DNA from: Bacteroidetes bacterium UBA6661
GTDB lineage: Bacteria; Bacteroidota; Bacteroidia; AKYH767-A; OLB10
Assembly (NCBI GenBank): GCA_002455375.1
Contig: DKKR01000071.1
Coordinates: 14,780 to 78,779 of the forward strand
Direction of reading: 5' to 3'
Length of the DNA stretch: 64,000 bases
Position numbers and translations under genes: made by a program. A model generated the notes under the pieces. That model worked only from the letters and a program-made list of their open reading frames with translations. It had not been told where the DNA came from and ran no database searches. This document shows positions 25,240 to 34,543 of the stretch, in pieces. Numbering within the stretch: position 1 is the stretch's first letter; every line of letters starts with the position of its first letter.

Positions 25240-26445
25240 ATGTTGCAGGGAAAAAAAATCCTGCTTGGTGTTACAGGAAGCATTGCAGCCTACAAAACAC
25301 CTGAATTAGTCCGGCAATTGGTTCAACAAGGAGCATCTGTTAAAGTAATTATTACAGCTGCCGCTAAAGATTTTGTTTCACCTCTTGTACTTGCAACTGT
25401 TTCAAAAAACGAAGCACTTCAGACATTTACTTCAGAAGATCATTCTACATGGAATAACCATGTTGAATTAGGATTGTGGTGCGATATTTTTCTTGTAGCG
25501 CCACTATCAGCCAACACACTGGCAAAATTTGCTAATGGGAATTGCGACAATTTATTGACTGCAGTTTTTTTGTCATGTCGCAATACAGTTATGGTGGCAC
25601 CTGCAATGGATGTGGACATGTTTAAGCATGCTTCAACTCAGAAAAACCTTGAGATTATTGCTAAAAACAATATTAAAATTATCGGACCGGAGAGTGGCGA
25701 ATTGGCCAGCGGACTTACAGGCAAAGGTCGCATGACAGAGCCTGAAGATATTGTGCAGGAAGTAATCAATTACTTTAATCCATCGTTACCTTTGCGAAAC
25801 AAAATGGCTGTTGTGACTACAGGGCCTACTCAGGAAGCGTTGGATCCTGTTCGGTTTATTGGAAATCATTCATCTGGCAAAATGGGTGTTGCTGTTGCAA
25901 ACTGTTTAGCAGCTAAAGGCGCATCAGTAATTCTAATTTCAGGACCATCAGTTAGTTTAGGAAATTTGAATAAGTCAATAAAGGTAATCCATGTTACCTC
26001 AGCTGCTGATATGCTTAAGGCATGTAAACAAACACAACCTGATGCCAACATTATGGTCATGGCTGCTGCTGTTGCAGACTTTAAACCAGAAGGTTTTTCT
26101 GAGCAAAAAATAAAGAAGAAAAGTAGTGAAGGACTAAATATTCAGTTAGTGCCTACAGAGGACATTGCAGCAGAAATGGGCAAACTGAAAAAAGAAGGTC
26201 AGTTGTTAGTGGGATTTGCCTTAGAAACAAATGATGAAACACAGCATGCAGAGCGAAAGCTGAAAAATAAAAACCTCGATTTTATCGTTCTCAATAAATT
26301 GGAAGAAACAAATCAGGTTTTTGGTTCAGATTTTAACCGCATCACCATCATTGATAAAAACCTTGTGACAACACCATTTGAAAAAAAGTCAAAAGATGCA
26401 GTTGCATCAGACATTGTTGAGAAAATAATTACTTTAGTGCAATGA
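25240..26445 (+). CDS. coaBC: Bifunctional phosphopantothenoylcysteine decarboxylase / phosphopantothenate-cysteine ligase
   Basis: Carries out two steps of coenzyme A synthesis. The N-terminal flavoprotein CoaC domain has KILLGVTGSIAAYKTPELVRQL, the active-site His in TWNNHVELG, APLSANTLAKFANG and APAMDVDM. The CoaB domain starts near VVTTGPTQEALDPVRFIGNHSSGKMG and includes AAVADFKPE and KIKKKS. ATG at 25240 gives the canonical MLQGKKILLGVTGSIAAYK. Its stop overlaps the next gene (ATGA). Confidence 0.97.
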   Translation: MLQGKKILLGVTGSIAAYKTPELVRQLVQQGASVKVIITAAAKDFVSPLVLATVSKNEALQTFTSEDHSTWNNHVELGLWCDIFLVAPLSANTLAKFANGNCDNLLTAVFLSCRNTVMVAPAMDVDMFKHASTQKNLEIIAKNNIKIIGPESGELASGLTGKGRMTEPEDIVQEVINYFNPSLPLRNKMAVVTTGPTQEALDPVRFIGNHSSGKMGVAVANCLAAKGASVILISGPSVSLGNLNKSIKVIHVTSAADMLKACKQTQPDANIMVMAAAVADFKPEGFSEQKIKKKSSEGLNIQLVPTEDIAAEMGKLKKEGQLLVGFALETNDETQHAERKLKNKNLDFIVLNKLEETNQVFGSDFNRITIIDKNLVTTPFEKKSKDAVASDIVEKIITLVQ

Positions 26446-27338
26446 AGAAAATTTTCGGTTTTATAATATTGATGATGAGCCTGAATATTGTTCAGGCACA
26501 AGAACTCAACTGCCAGGTAAATGTGATGGCGCCACAAATTCAGAATGTAGATAAAAAGGTTTTTGAAACACTGCAGCAATCTATTTTTGAATTTATGAAT
26601 AACACCAAATGGACTTCAGATAAATATCTGAATCAGGAAAGAATAGAATGCTCAGTTACAATAACAATTAACGAGCGCGTTTCAAATGATGAGTATAAAG
26701 GAAGCATACAGGTAACTTCAAGACGACCTGTTTTTCAAACATCATATAACTCACCAACGTTAAATTTTAATGACGATAATTTTCAGTTTAAGTATATCGA
26801 ATATCAACCGCTGGAATTCAGTGAGAATGGAAGCAATCCAAATCTGACAGCAGTACTTGCATTTTATGCAAACATTATACTTGGTGTGGACTATGACAGC
26901 TTTTCATTGTATGGCGGAGCACCTTATTTTGCAAGAGCACAAACTATAGTAAACAATATGCAGAATGCACGAGAAGCAGGATGGCGTGCTTTTGAGGGTA
27001 CTAAAAACCGCTACTGGCTTTCTGAAAATATGACTAATCCTGTTTTTAAACCTTATCACGAAATGTTTTATCAATTTCATCTGAAAGGACTTGACGTAAT
27101 GGCAAAGAAAAAAGATGATGGATTATCACAAATTTCTGAAAGCCTTGACCTGTTAATGTCCGTACATAAAGAAAAACCGGGTTCGTTGTTATTGCAAACT
27201 TTGTTTTATGCTAAAGCCGATGAGATTGTAAACATATATTCAGGAGCCTATCCCGATCAAAAAGTAAAAGTCAGCAATCTACTGAATGAAATTGATCCTG
27301 CAAACGGAACTAAGTATTCTAAGATTATGGGGAATTGA
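26442..27338 (+). CDS. DUF4835 family exported protein (PorD-like)
   Basis: Signal peptide (residues 1-19, ending VQAQ) then the conserved start ELNCQVNVMAPQIQNVDKKVFETLQQSIFEFMNNTKWT, followed by NERIECSVTI-type strands, FSLYGGAPYFARAQTIVNNMQNAREAGW and a helical end. The family is confined to Bacteroidota. It has been named PorD in connection with type IX secretion, but how directly it takes part is uncertain to me. It overlaps coaBC by 4 bp. Confidence is high for the family and moderate for the T9SS link. Confidence 0.8.
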   Translation: MKKIFGFIILMMSLNIVQAQELNCQVNVMAPQIQNVDKKVFETLQQSIFEFMNNTKWTSDKYLNQERIECSVTITINERVSNDEYKGSIQVTSRRPVFQTSYNSPTLNFNDDNFQFKYIEYQPLEFSENGSNPNLTAVLAFYANIILGVDYDSFSLYGGAPYFARAQTIVNNMQNAREAGWRAFEGTKNRYWLSENMTNPVFKPYHEMFYQFHLKGLDVMAKKKDDGLSQISESLDLLMSVHKEKPGSLLLQTLFYAKADEIVNIYSGAYPDQKVKVSNLLNEIDPANGTKYSKIMGN

Positions 27339-27350
27339 TTGTTGTAGAAT

Positions 27351-27391
27351 AACAAAAGCGGCTGCTCTGATTCAGAGCAGCCGCTTTTGTT
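27351..27391. terminator. Bidirectional terminator, 20-bp perfect stem
   Basis: AACAAAAGCGGCTGCTCTGA (27351-27370) and its exact complement (27372-27391) form a GC-rich hairpin flanked by A- and T-rich arms. It separates the converging DUF4835 gene and the 1322-residue secreted protein gene, and should stop transcription from both sides. Confidence 0.9.
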
Positions 27392-27405
27392 TGGTAAAGA
27401 CAATT

Positions 27406-30400
27406 TTATTTTTTAACGGTTATTTTGCCTTTGGCAATTTTAGTTTCCCCGTCTTTAACGGTGTAATAGTAGAGGCCGCTACCAACATTTCCTAAGTCCC
27501 ATTTGATGGTACCTTGTTTATCAGAAACAGTAAATTGCTTTAGCTCCTTGCCTGACATATCAAATACAGACAATACAATTTGTTCCTTTATTGTTGGTAT
27601 AAAATAATTAAAAGTTGTTGTTTGACTTGCAGGGTTTGGCACAACTTCAATCCTCACATTCATTGCTGTGGTGTTTGTGTTTATTGATTTTGGTGTATTG
27701 CCATGATACCTTATTCTGTTGCTTGCTTCTTCTGTTGAATAATCATCTTCTCTGCACATTCCATAGTAGAAACATAATGCGTTTTGTGCCATGCCTTTTG
27801 CAAAACTCAACTCTCCTTGAACGAAACTCATCAGCTGATTTATTTGTGTTGAATCTAACATAGACAAATCAGAGCTGTCTTGTTGCAGTTGATTTCTAAA
27901 ACTATAAAAATAGCAGTAGTCATTATATGCATTCTGTTGATCATCGCTCAAAGTAAAATCAACAGGAATAGAACTTAAAACCAACTCTGCCGATGTCAAT
28001 TCGTTTGCGGCCAGATAATTTTCTATTAAGTCGTATTTTGCAGTTAATGTTTGTGCTCGGGTTAGCCAATAAATTATTTGTCTGGAATAATCTGTTGTGT
28101 CACCAATAATAATGCTATCCATATCTAATGTCATTTTAGCATATAAATCAGAAAGCAGCCTATCTGAAATAACTGCCATTTGTGAATTATAATCTGCAAG
28201 CATATTTTCAATTGCTGTGCGTGGCGTACCATCATCCCACGATGCTCTGATTAAATCAACCATATATTGTGACAAGGAATTTACAATACTGTATTGCATA
28301 AATTCAAGTAGTGCTTCATCTCTTGTAGCATCGGGGTTTGCCAAACAAACCATCAACAGCATGGCCGGTGGCATTATATCCTGACCGGCAGCCTCACGTA
28401 ATGCATCGGCAGAAACGTAAGGTGATATTCCCATCAAATGGTCGCGCAAATCTACCGCATTGCTTGACCAACTTTGTTGAATCTGATTGAGCAGTATATT
28501 TGTATTACCTCCATCTAATAGCTGATTATACGAGTAAAGTAAATTTAAGAATGCCGTCTCTGACGAATCATAACTATCTGTCATTTGCTGAATTTCGCCA
28601 TTAGTCAATAAGTCATTACAATTTTGACAAATATGCGAGGGACATGTGTTGGAGAATGCAGCAAGAATTGGAGCAACTTGAGAGTTATAATACTGAGGCG
28701 CTTTTGACTGATCGAAATAATAACTGAGAGCCACTGCTGTAACATTATTAATATCAGTAAAAGTTCCTGTTAGCCCGGTATATGAAAATATATTTCCGGC
28801 AGAGATTTTTGATGTACCCTGCAAAAGTCTTATTCCTGAAAATGGACTTCCTTTTCCTGAAATAAAAAAATCAAAATTATCGTTTGAGGTATTCTCATTG
28901 CACAGATATTGAAGGCCTGTTAATCTTGTATCAATCGGGTTGCGATTGATTCCGGTTGAATAATTTCCGATACTCATATCTGTAAAATAATTTTTATAAA
29001 TCTGATTGGCAGACTGCCCGCAACTATTTGTTGATATTCCATACTTAAACACCGTAGCAATATTTGGATTTGAACGAAAGAAATGATTTTCCTCTATTGT
29101 AAAACCACTACAAAATATGGTACTAATGCCAAGCTGTACGTTTGCTCCTGTTTTAAAATTGTTGCCAATATAAAAATAGTTTGATTGCAATTTTAGATTA
29201 TTGATATTATAGACATAAATGCCCGTTTGGTTATTTGTAAAGGTGGAACCCAAAACAGTAATTGAATTGTTACCGGCTGTTCTTTTAGCATCTATAGCAT
29301 GAAACAGGTTTAGAAATGTACATCCATCAGAAACAGTATAGTTTGCATTTAACGATTTAATTCCCATGCTCAACATATCAAACATAGCTTGCGAATTAAA
29401 ATTTATAAAATCGCAATTTACAAATCTTATTCCGAAACAGCCATCAATATGAGCATGTATAGGCGTGGCTTGAAAAACATATTTTATGTTATTTTCGAAG
29501 GTAGCTCCTGCAAAATAACTTTTGTTTGAATATTCAATACCATTATAAATATTCTGATAAGGCAAAAACTCAACATCCATTAAACAATTTTTAAATTTTG
29601 CACCTGCAGTGGCAATAATTATTCCGCCTCTGTGTAAATTCACATAAGAGCCATAGTTTCTTTGTGCACGTGCGCCACACACTGCATATTCTATTGTTGC
29701 ATTGTTTACTATTAGTTTACCGACAACCGATGGAACAATATTCTGACTTTGATTGTTCTGATTGCCCCACACTTCAACTCCTTGCCAGGTGTAAGGAATA
29801 AGGCAAGGGTCTTCTAAATAGTCTGATGTTAAAACGGCACCACCATCCAAAGTTAAAGTGCTGCCCGGCTCAATAATAACTTTAGCATTGGGACTGAATT
29901 TAAACATCATGCCATTGATGGTGAGGTTGGAATTTTGTTTAACACGCAATTCGTTAAGCACATAGATTGGTGTTGACGCTCCTAATGGATTATTTGTTGC
30001 ACCATAACTCCATGTAGCATTTTGATTAATGCTGGAATTATCCGGAAAGTTAATGGTGTTAGTAGTTATTACATGCGGTATTGGACTTGATGTTATTAAA
30101 CTGTAATCCTGCCCATCTATTTGATCGGGTAATGTGTACATTGTACTGTTTGGGTTTACGCCTCCAAGATTGTATAAATCGTAGGGGGGGTTGGATAAGG
30201 GAAAGGAATTTGGACTTGGTAAAATTTGTGGCGTATTTGCATAAGGATTAAAAGCACCTACATTATTAGTTATTGAACCGGGGTCAGCAACTGCATACAT
30301 AAATCCATTATTACTATGTGCCAATTCTATTTGAGAAAATCCAAAATTATTTGGTGTGTTTGAGTTAACGACCCGAGTGAAATCAGTTGAGGGAGGAGGA

Positions 30401-31374
30401 GTTGGATAGTTTGACCAATTTGACCATGGCAGATTAATATAAAAAACACCATCAGTGCCTGCACCCATAAAAAGTTTTGTTGCATTTGCTGGCTGAAAAA
30501 ATTCTACACCTCTAAAGCCACTTATATTATTCCCTGAGTAATTTGGAATATTGAATTTTTTATAGGAATTATTAATATAGTCTCCACTGCCATCCAATTC
30601 TATCAGATGGTAGCGGTACTGTGGACCGGATTGATGTGTTACTAATGCATAGCTTGCCCAGGCAAGCCACTTTCCATCGGGCGACAATTCAAGCTCTTTT
30701 GAAAAAACTTCTCCACCTGCATTATAATTAGGATTGGCTGAGGTAGGATAAACAGGAACAGAACTACTAACACTGCCATCATTGTGTATAATTAGTTTTT
30801 TAATCAATCCTCCTGTGGTATTAATAAATCCTGAGCCACCTAAGAAATAAAGATAACGATTATTAGCCGTGTCAATGACTTTGCCTACAGCAATGGCACC
30901 AAATTCTGAGCCGAATGGCACGCTGTCTATTGGCAGTGATGATAAGGAATAGCTATTCATATCAAGCACTGTTTTCCATAGTGCAACAGGATAAATAAGT
31001 CCACCGGCTGTTGTAAAAATATTGAACTTTTTATGACAGTAATCATTGTTGCCAAAAGGCACAACAGCAATTTCTGCACCTCCGTTTGGAATAGCACCTA
31101 TTTTAGTGTTGTTATAATCATAAACCGTTCCATCGGCAATATAAAACAATAAGTCTCCTGTGCTTGTATTATCGTAAAAACCGTTGGCAACATGTAAAGC
31201 GGTAGCAGCGGTAGTGCTACCAATTGCAGGACTAATGGCGGCAGGAAAAGGATTTGGCACTGTCATGTTAATTCTATTTGGTGCAATGTACCAGTTGTTC
31301 ATTTGTGTTGTTTGCGACAACCCTGTTGTGCAAACAGCAAACATAAAGATTGCAATTTGTGTTAACGTTTTCAT
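27406..31374 (-). CDS. Very large T9SS-exported protein with beta-helix-like middle region
   Basis: 1322 residues. Signal peptide (about 1-20, ending GLSQ). Residues 30-430 look like a beta-propeller-type region of loosely repeated strands. Residues about 470-900 have regularly spaced short Asn-rich strands (INGMMFKFSPNAKVIIEPGSTLTLDGGAVL, FKNCLMDVEFL, FVNCDFINFN, VLGSTFTNNQTGIYVYNINNLKLQSNYFYIGNN) typical of a right-handed beta-helix. A helical region containing CPSHICQNC follows (900-1200). The end is a type A sorting domain from VRIEVVPNPASQTTTFNYFI to the final KGKITVKK. It would be secreted or surface-attached. No catalytic motif was recognised. Confidence 0.85.
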   Translation of the reverse strand: MKTLTQIAIFMFAVCTTGLSQTTQMNNWYIAPNRINMTVPNPFPAAISPAIGSTTAATALHVANGFYDNTSTGDLLFYIADGTVYDYNNTKIGAIPNGGAEIAVVPFGNNDYCHKKFNIFTTAGGLIYPVALWKTVLDMNSYSLSSLPIDSVPFGSEFGAIAVGKVIDTANNRYLYFLGGSGFINTTGGLIKKLIIHNDGSVSSSVPVYPTSANPNYNAGGEVFSKELELSPDGKWLAWASYALVTHQSGPQYRYHLIELDGSGDYINNSYKKFNIPNYSGNNISGFRGVEFFQPANATKLFMGAGTDGVFYINLPWSNWSNYPTPPPSTDFTRVVNSNTPNNFGFSQIELAHSNNGFMYAVADPGSITNNVGAFNPYANTPQILPSPNSFPLSNPPYDLYNLGGVNPNSTMYTLPDQIDGQDYSLITSSPIPHVITTNTINFPDNSSINQNATWSYGATNNPLGASTPIYVLNELRVKQNSNLTINGMMFKFSPNAKVIIEPGSTLTLDGGAVLTSDYLEDPCLIPYTWQGVEVWGNQNNQSQNIVPSVVGKLIVNNATIEYAVCGARAQRNYGSYVNLHRGGIIIATAGAKFKNCLMDVEFLPYQNIYNGIEYSNKSYFAGATFENNIKYVFQATPIHAHIDGCFGIRFVNCDFINFNSQAMFDMLSMGIKSLNANYTVSDGCTFLNLFHAIDAKRTAGNNSITVLGSTFTNNQTGIYVYNINNLKLQSNYFYIGNNFKTGANVQLGISTIFCSGFTIEENHFFRSNPNIATVFKYGISTNSCGQSANQIYKNYFTDMSIGNYSTGINRNPIDTRLTGLQYLCNENTSNDNFDFFISGKGSPFSGIRLLQGTSKISAGNIFSYTGLTGTFTDINNVTAVALSYYFDQSKAPQYYNSQVAPILAAFSNTCPSHICQNCNDLLTNGEIQQMTDSYDSSETAFLNLLYSYNQLLDGGNTNILLNQIQQSWSSNAVDLRDHLMGISPYVSADALREAAGQDIMPPAMLLMVCLANPDATRDEALLEFMQYSIVNSLSQYMVDLIRASWDDGTPRTAIENMLADYNSQMAVISDRLLSDLYAKMTLDMDSIIIGDTTDYSRQIIYWLTRAQTLTAKYDLIENYLAANELTSAELVLSSIPVDFTLSDDQQNAYNDYCYFYSFRNQLQQDSSDLSMLDSTQINQLMSFVQGELSFAKGMAQNALCFYYGMCREDDYSTEEASNRIRYHGNTPKSINTNTTAMNVRIEVVPNPASQTTTFNYFIPTIKEQIVLSVFDMSGKELKQFTVSDKQGTIKWDLGNVGSGLYYYTVKDGETKIAKGKITVKK

Positions 31375-31405
31375 TTTGTTTGGTTTTTGTAGTTTAAATA
31401 ATATG

Positions 31406-32809
31406 TTATTTATAAATACTTATTTTCTGCGAAACCATTTTGTTGTTCACCATTATTGTTGCAACATACATTCCATTGGGCAGATGGCTTAAGTCTATTT
31501 GCTCCTTTACGTTATTGCTTAACCTGCATGAATATATACATTGATTCATGAGGTTGTAAATTTTAAGCTCCGTATTTTTTTGTGGAAGCCCTTTAACCTG
31601 AATAGTAAAATTTCCTGAAGATGGATTGGGATAAATGTTAAACTTAAATGGATTATTTACTTCTGCAATGCCTGTGCCTGAGTTTACATTGCCCATGCTG
31701 TCTGTTTTAATTATATAAGAACCACCAATGCCATTGACAATACCTTGCCCGCCAATTATGTATCCGTTATCTTTGGTTTGTCTGACAAAAAAACTAAAGT
31801 CACCGGTATTTAACTGACCAAAGCGTCTTGACCAAAGCGAATCGCCATTACTATCTGTTTTTAATAAATAGATGTCTCCTGCAAAAACTCCGGTTAAGAT
31901 AAAACCTCCATCGTTAGTTTGATAAATAGAACTTCCTCCACAGCTAATTGTATCGCCATAGAGTTTTGTCCAAAGGGTATCTCCAATAGCATTAGTTTTA
32001 ATAATACCAATATTATATTGAAATGTTGCTGTGTTTTCAACGTAACCTGTTATCACAAAACCACTATCATTGGTTTGTTTAATATCTTGAGCTACTTCAT
32101 GATAGGAAAGATCGTACGATTTTGTCCACAAAGTATCCCCATAAGTATTGGTGCGAATCATATAAATATCAGAATGGAATGATGGTGTGCCTATCTCACC
32201 TGCCATAATAAAGCCACCATCATGAGTTTTCCATATTGAGCCGCCATCAGAGCTAAAAGGAGTTGTATATACTTTACTCGAAAGTAAAAACCCATTTCCG
32301 GTTACTGATATAAAGAAAATATCCGGCATAAAAGACGGAGGTATGTAATATCCAGACAACCCATAAATAACATTATTAACAGAAGCCATACTGTTTTGCT
32401 GCGGTGGTAGTGTTGGTCCTATTCCAACAGAAAAGGTTTTAGTCCATAGTGTATCACCATTTGCATCAAGTCGCAAAAGCCAGCTTTTAGAATTTGCTCC
32501 TCCATCATAAAGAGCATTCACCATATAACCACTGTCTGGAATTTGCTCTAAATAAAGTACTCCTTCAATACTTGGGCCACTATATGTTTTTACCCATTCA
32601 ATAGTTCCAATTGAATCTAATTTTACTATAATGGCATCGTTGCCATTTAATGAACATACACCACCATAAATATACCCACCATCATAAGTTTCCTGAATGC
32701 AATTGGCACCACCACTACCCAATGTATCAATAATTTTTTCGAAAGTATTTTGGGCAAATAGTGTTGTATTGCAAAAAAGCAATGTAATAAATAAGGCAAT
32801 CTTTTTCAT
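31406..32809 (-). CDS. T9SS-exported protein with propeller-like repeats
   Basis: 467 residues. Signal peptide (1-19, ending LFAQ). Six or seven repeats of about 50-55 residues follow the pattern T-x-DGGFIxxG ... D-x-Y-x-x-K-T-x-x-x-GDTLWTK, as in NDGGFILTGVFAGDIYLLKT and HDGGFIMAGEIG. These are likely blades of a beta-propeller. A type A sorting domain starts at FNIYPNPSSGNFTIQV and ends KMVSQKISIYK. Proteins of this kind are common T9SS cargo with unknown binding partners. It lies 31 bp upstream of the 1322-residue cargo gene on the same strand and may be cotranscribed with it. Confidence 0.88.
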   Translation of the reverse strand: MKKIALFITLLFCNTTLFAQNTFEKIIDTLGSGGANCIQETYDGGYIYGGVCSLNGNDAIIVKLDSIGTIEWVKTYSGPSIEGVLYLEQIPDSGYMVNALYDGGANSKSWLLRLDANGDTLWTKTFSVGIGPTLPPQQNSMASVNNVIYGLSGYYIPPSFMPDIFFISVTGNGFLLSSKVYTTPFSSDGGSIWKTHDGGFIMAGEIGTPSFHSDIYMIRTNTYGDTLWTKSYDLSYHEVAQDIKQTNDSGFVITGYVENTATFQYNIGIIKTNAIGDTLWTKLYGDTISCGGSSIYQTNDGGFILTGVFAGDIYLLKTDSNGDSLWSRRFGQLNTGDFSFFVRQTKDNGYIIGGQGIVNGIGGSYIIKTDSMGNVNSGTGIAEVNNPFKFNIYPNPSSGNFTIQVKGLPQKNTELKIYNLMNQCIYSCRLSNNVKEQIDLSHLPNGMYVATIMVNNKMVSQKISIYK

Positions 32810-32893
32810 GTTTAATACGGCTTAAAGTTGAATGTAAATGTATAAGAAAATTTAATAGAAATAGCAAAAAGTATTTTAAATAATTTATTTCAT

Positions 32894-32951
32894 TAACTTT
32901 GATTTACCGGATAGCAAGTATTATTGACACATTCTACTTGCAAGTATGTGT
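32894..32951 (+). promoter_or_regulatory. Forward -7-like element followed by repeated inverted hexamers
   Basis: TAACTTTG (32894-32901) matches TAnnTTTG on the plus strand, where no forward gene follows. Downstream are CAAGTA (32915-32920) and TACTTGCAAGTA (32935-32946, palindromic), the latter flanked by ACACAT and ATGTGT arms. The two possible hairpins share TACTTG and exclude each other. This may be a small RNA or leader element, or chance. Nothing else was seen in the 235-bp gap. Confidence 0.2.
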
Positions 32952-33044
32952 GTTGATGTTGAAAGTATTTAGGCCTTTGTTCAACCCAAATCACCAATTG
33001 TTTTTAATTATAATACCTGAAATTATGGAAAACAAAAAAAGCAA

Positions 33045-33443
33045 CTACTCCTGATTACTGCTGTCAATAACTTCGTCAGAAGGCAAGTCCACAGAGTTGT
33101 CTTTGTATTGCTTTGTGTAATAAAGATATTTTCCAACGCCTGTGCAGGCATAGCCTGATATGGTGTCTCCCGGCAAAAGCTGTGTTCTTGTAAAAGTGCG
33201 CCAGCGTTTTGATTTTTCCTGAACCGCTAATTTAACGGCAAGTGTATCGTTACATGTATTTACAAACCAAACTTTATAAGGTTTTGTTGATGCAGGACAT
33301 GATAATGTTTCGGCACCAAATTTTTTATTTACTTTTTGTAAGCATTGTCCGTAGTCTTTTCCATCCTGCTTAGTTTTGAAAGCAGAAAAAAGTACCACTG
33401 CACCAATCAGTATTAAAAAAACAAATTCACGCATTCTGATCAT
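33045..33443 (-). CDS. Small exported protein of unknown function
   Basis: 132 residues. An N-terminal hydrophobic stretch (EFVFLILIGAVVLFSAF) serves as signal or anchor. The mature part has four Cys (CLQKV, LSCPAS, NTCND, YACTG) that could form disulfides, and ends with an acidic tail. It overlaps the upstream TPR gene by 4 bp, so the two are likely cotranslated. I do not recognise a family. Confidence 0.7.
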   Translation of the reverse strand: MIRMREFVFLILIGAVVLFSAFKTKQDGKDYGQCLQKVNKKFGAETLSCPASTKPYKVWFVNTCNDTLAVKLAVQEKSKRWRTFTRTQLLPGDTISGYACTGVGKYLYYTKQYKDNSVDLPSDEVIDSSNQE

Positions 33444-34006
33444 TTACAATAATTGTTTTTAAGAATGATTTTTGCTTCTTCATTGCCTAATTTTTTTGAT
33501 TTGTTCCAATCTTCACATGCACCTTTAATATCGCCAAGCATTTTTTTGGCAAAACCTCTGTTGTTATATGCTTCTGCATCTTCAGGTTTCAGCTCTAATG
33601 CTTTATTAAAATCTACAATGGCTTTATCATACTTTTCAATTTTATTATATGCACTGCCTCTTGAAACATAAGCCCATTCATGATTAGGTTCATAAAAAAT
33701 TACATCTGTAAAGTTGCCAATAGCTTCAGTATATTTTTTTAAGATTGTGTTGCAAAATCCTTGTTGTAAAATTGCATTTACATTTGCAACATCCATGTTT
33801 GCCACGTAGGTGTAGTCCAACAATGCTTCCTGATATTTACCATTATTAAATTTTATTTTACCCTGATTCATCAGTGAGTCAATGCGCATTTTAAAATCAG
33901 CTGAGTCAACCTGTGCATTTGCCTGAAAACAAAAGCCGGACAACAATACAATGAACAATATTTTAGCATTATTCAAAAGGTTCTGAATTTTCATAATTTT
34001 TATCAT
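33440..34006 (-). CDS. Exported TPR-repeat protein
   Basis: 188 residues. Signal peptide (about 6-32, ending ANAQ) followed by three or four TPR units, including YTEAIGNFTDVIFYEPNHEWAYVSRGSAYNKIEKYDKAIVDFNKALELKPEDAEAYNNRGFAKKMLGDIKGACEDWNKSKKLG. TPRs are protein-binding scaffolds. It lies between two small exported unknowns with overlaps at both ends. The start may be the Met at 33994 instead of 34006. Confidence 0.85.
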   Translation of the reverse strand: MIKIMKIQNLLNNAKILFIVLLSGFCFQANAQVDSADFKMRIDSLMNQGKIKFNNGKYQEALLDYTYVANMDVANVNAILQQGFCNTILKKYTEAIGNFTDVIFYEPNHEWAYVSRGSAYNKIEKYDKAIVDFNKALELKPEDAEAYNNRGFAKKMLGDIKGACEDWNKSKKLGNEEAKIILKNNYCK

Positions 34007-34457
34007 TTATCAAACGTATTAAATGTTGAAAAGCTTTTACCAATCCATCGTTGGTTTTTTGTCCATAAGAAACAGGAAAACTTATGCGGCTGTAAAAAAG
34101 TCTTTTGCCTAAGAACTCACGGGTGACACATTTCTTTTGTGGATTGGTACAGTTGATAAGTAACATGCCTGCTTTAGCATTGTAGTAAACCTTATTGGCA
34201 TCAAGTTCTTTTATAGACGATTGGTCCTCCCTGTATTTAGTTTCTCCGTCAAAATAACTTGCTATTAGGACACCATAGTTGATAGATACCACATATTTCC
34301 CACCAAATTTCTGATTAATATAGTCGAGCGTTTGTTGTACTGTAATGTTTTCCTGTGCTTTGATTGCAGGTGAAAAAACACTAAGTATGAGAAGCAAAAG
34401 AAAAAACTTTCTTCTTTTACTGAACTCTTTATTGATTTTATCGTAAACCACGCACAT
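33969..34457 (-). CDS. Small exported protein of unknown function
   Basis: 162 residues with a long basic n-region, a hydrophobic core (KFFLLLLILSVFSPAIKAQ) and a signal cleavage site near KAQ. The mature domain begins ENITVQQTLDYINQKFGGKY and seems alpha/beta, with a Cys pair INCTNPQKKCV. Its end overlaps the TPR gene by 38 bp, a long overlap for this genome. First gene of a three-gene exported cluster. No family recognised. Confidence 0.7.
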   Translation of the reverse strand: MCVVYDKINKEFSKRRKFFLLLLILSVFSPAIKAQENITVQQTLDYINQKFGGKYVVSINYGVLIASYFDGETKYREDQSSIKELDANKVYYNAKAGMLLINCTNPQKKCVTREFLGKRLFYSRISFPVSYGQKTNDGLVKAFQHLIRLINDKNYENSEPFE

Positions 34458-34496
34458 TCTTATTCAGAAATTAGGACTATCGTTTAAACTATTAAC

Positions 34497-34504
34497 TAAT
34501 TTTG
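34497..34504 (+). promoter_or_regulatory. -7 element for the Lys/Glu-rich exported protein gene
   Basis: TAATTTTG is an exact TAnnTTTG match 39 bp before the ATG at 34544. It lies in the 86-bp divergent gap shared with the small exported gene cluster. Confidence 0.5.
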
Positions 34505-34543
34505 TATCGGTATTGATGCTTTTTTAACGGAATAAAATTACAA

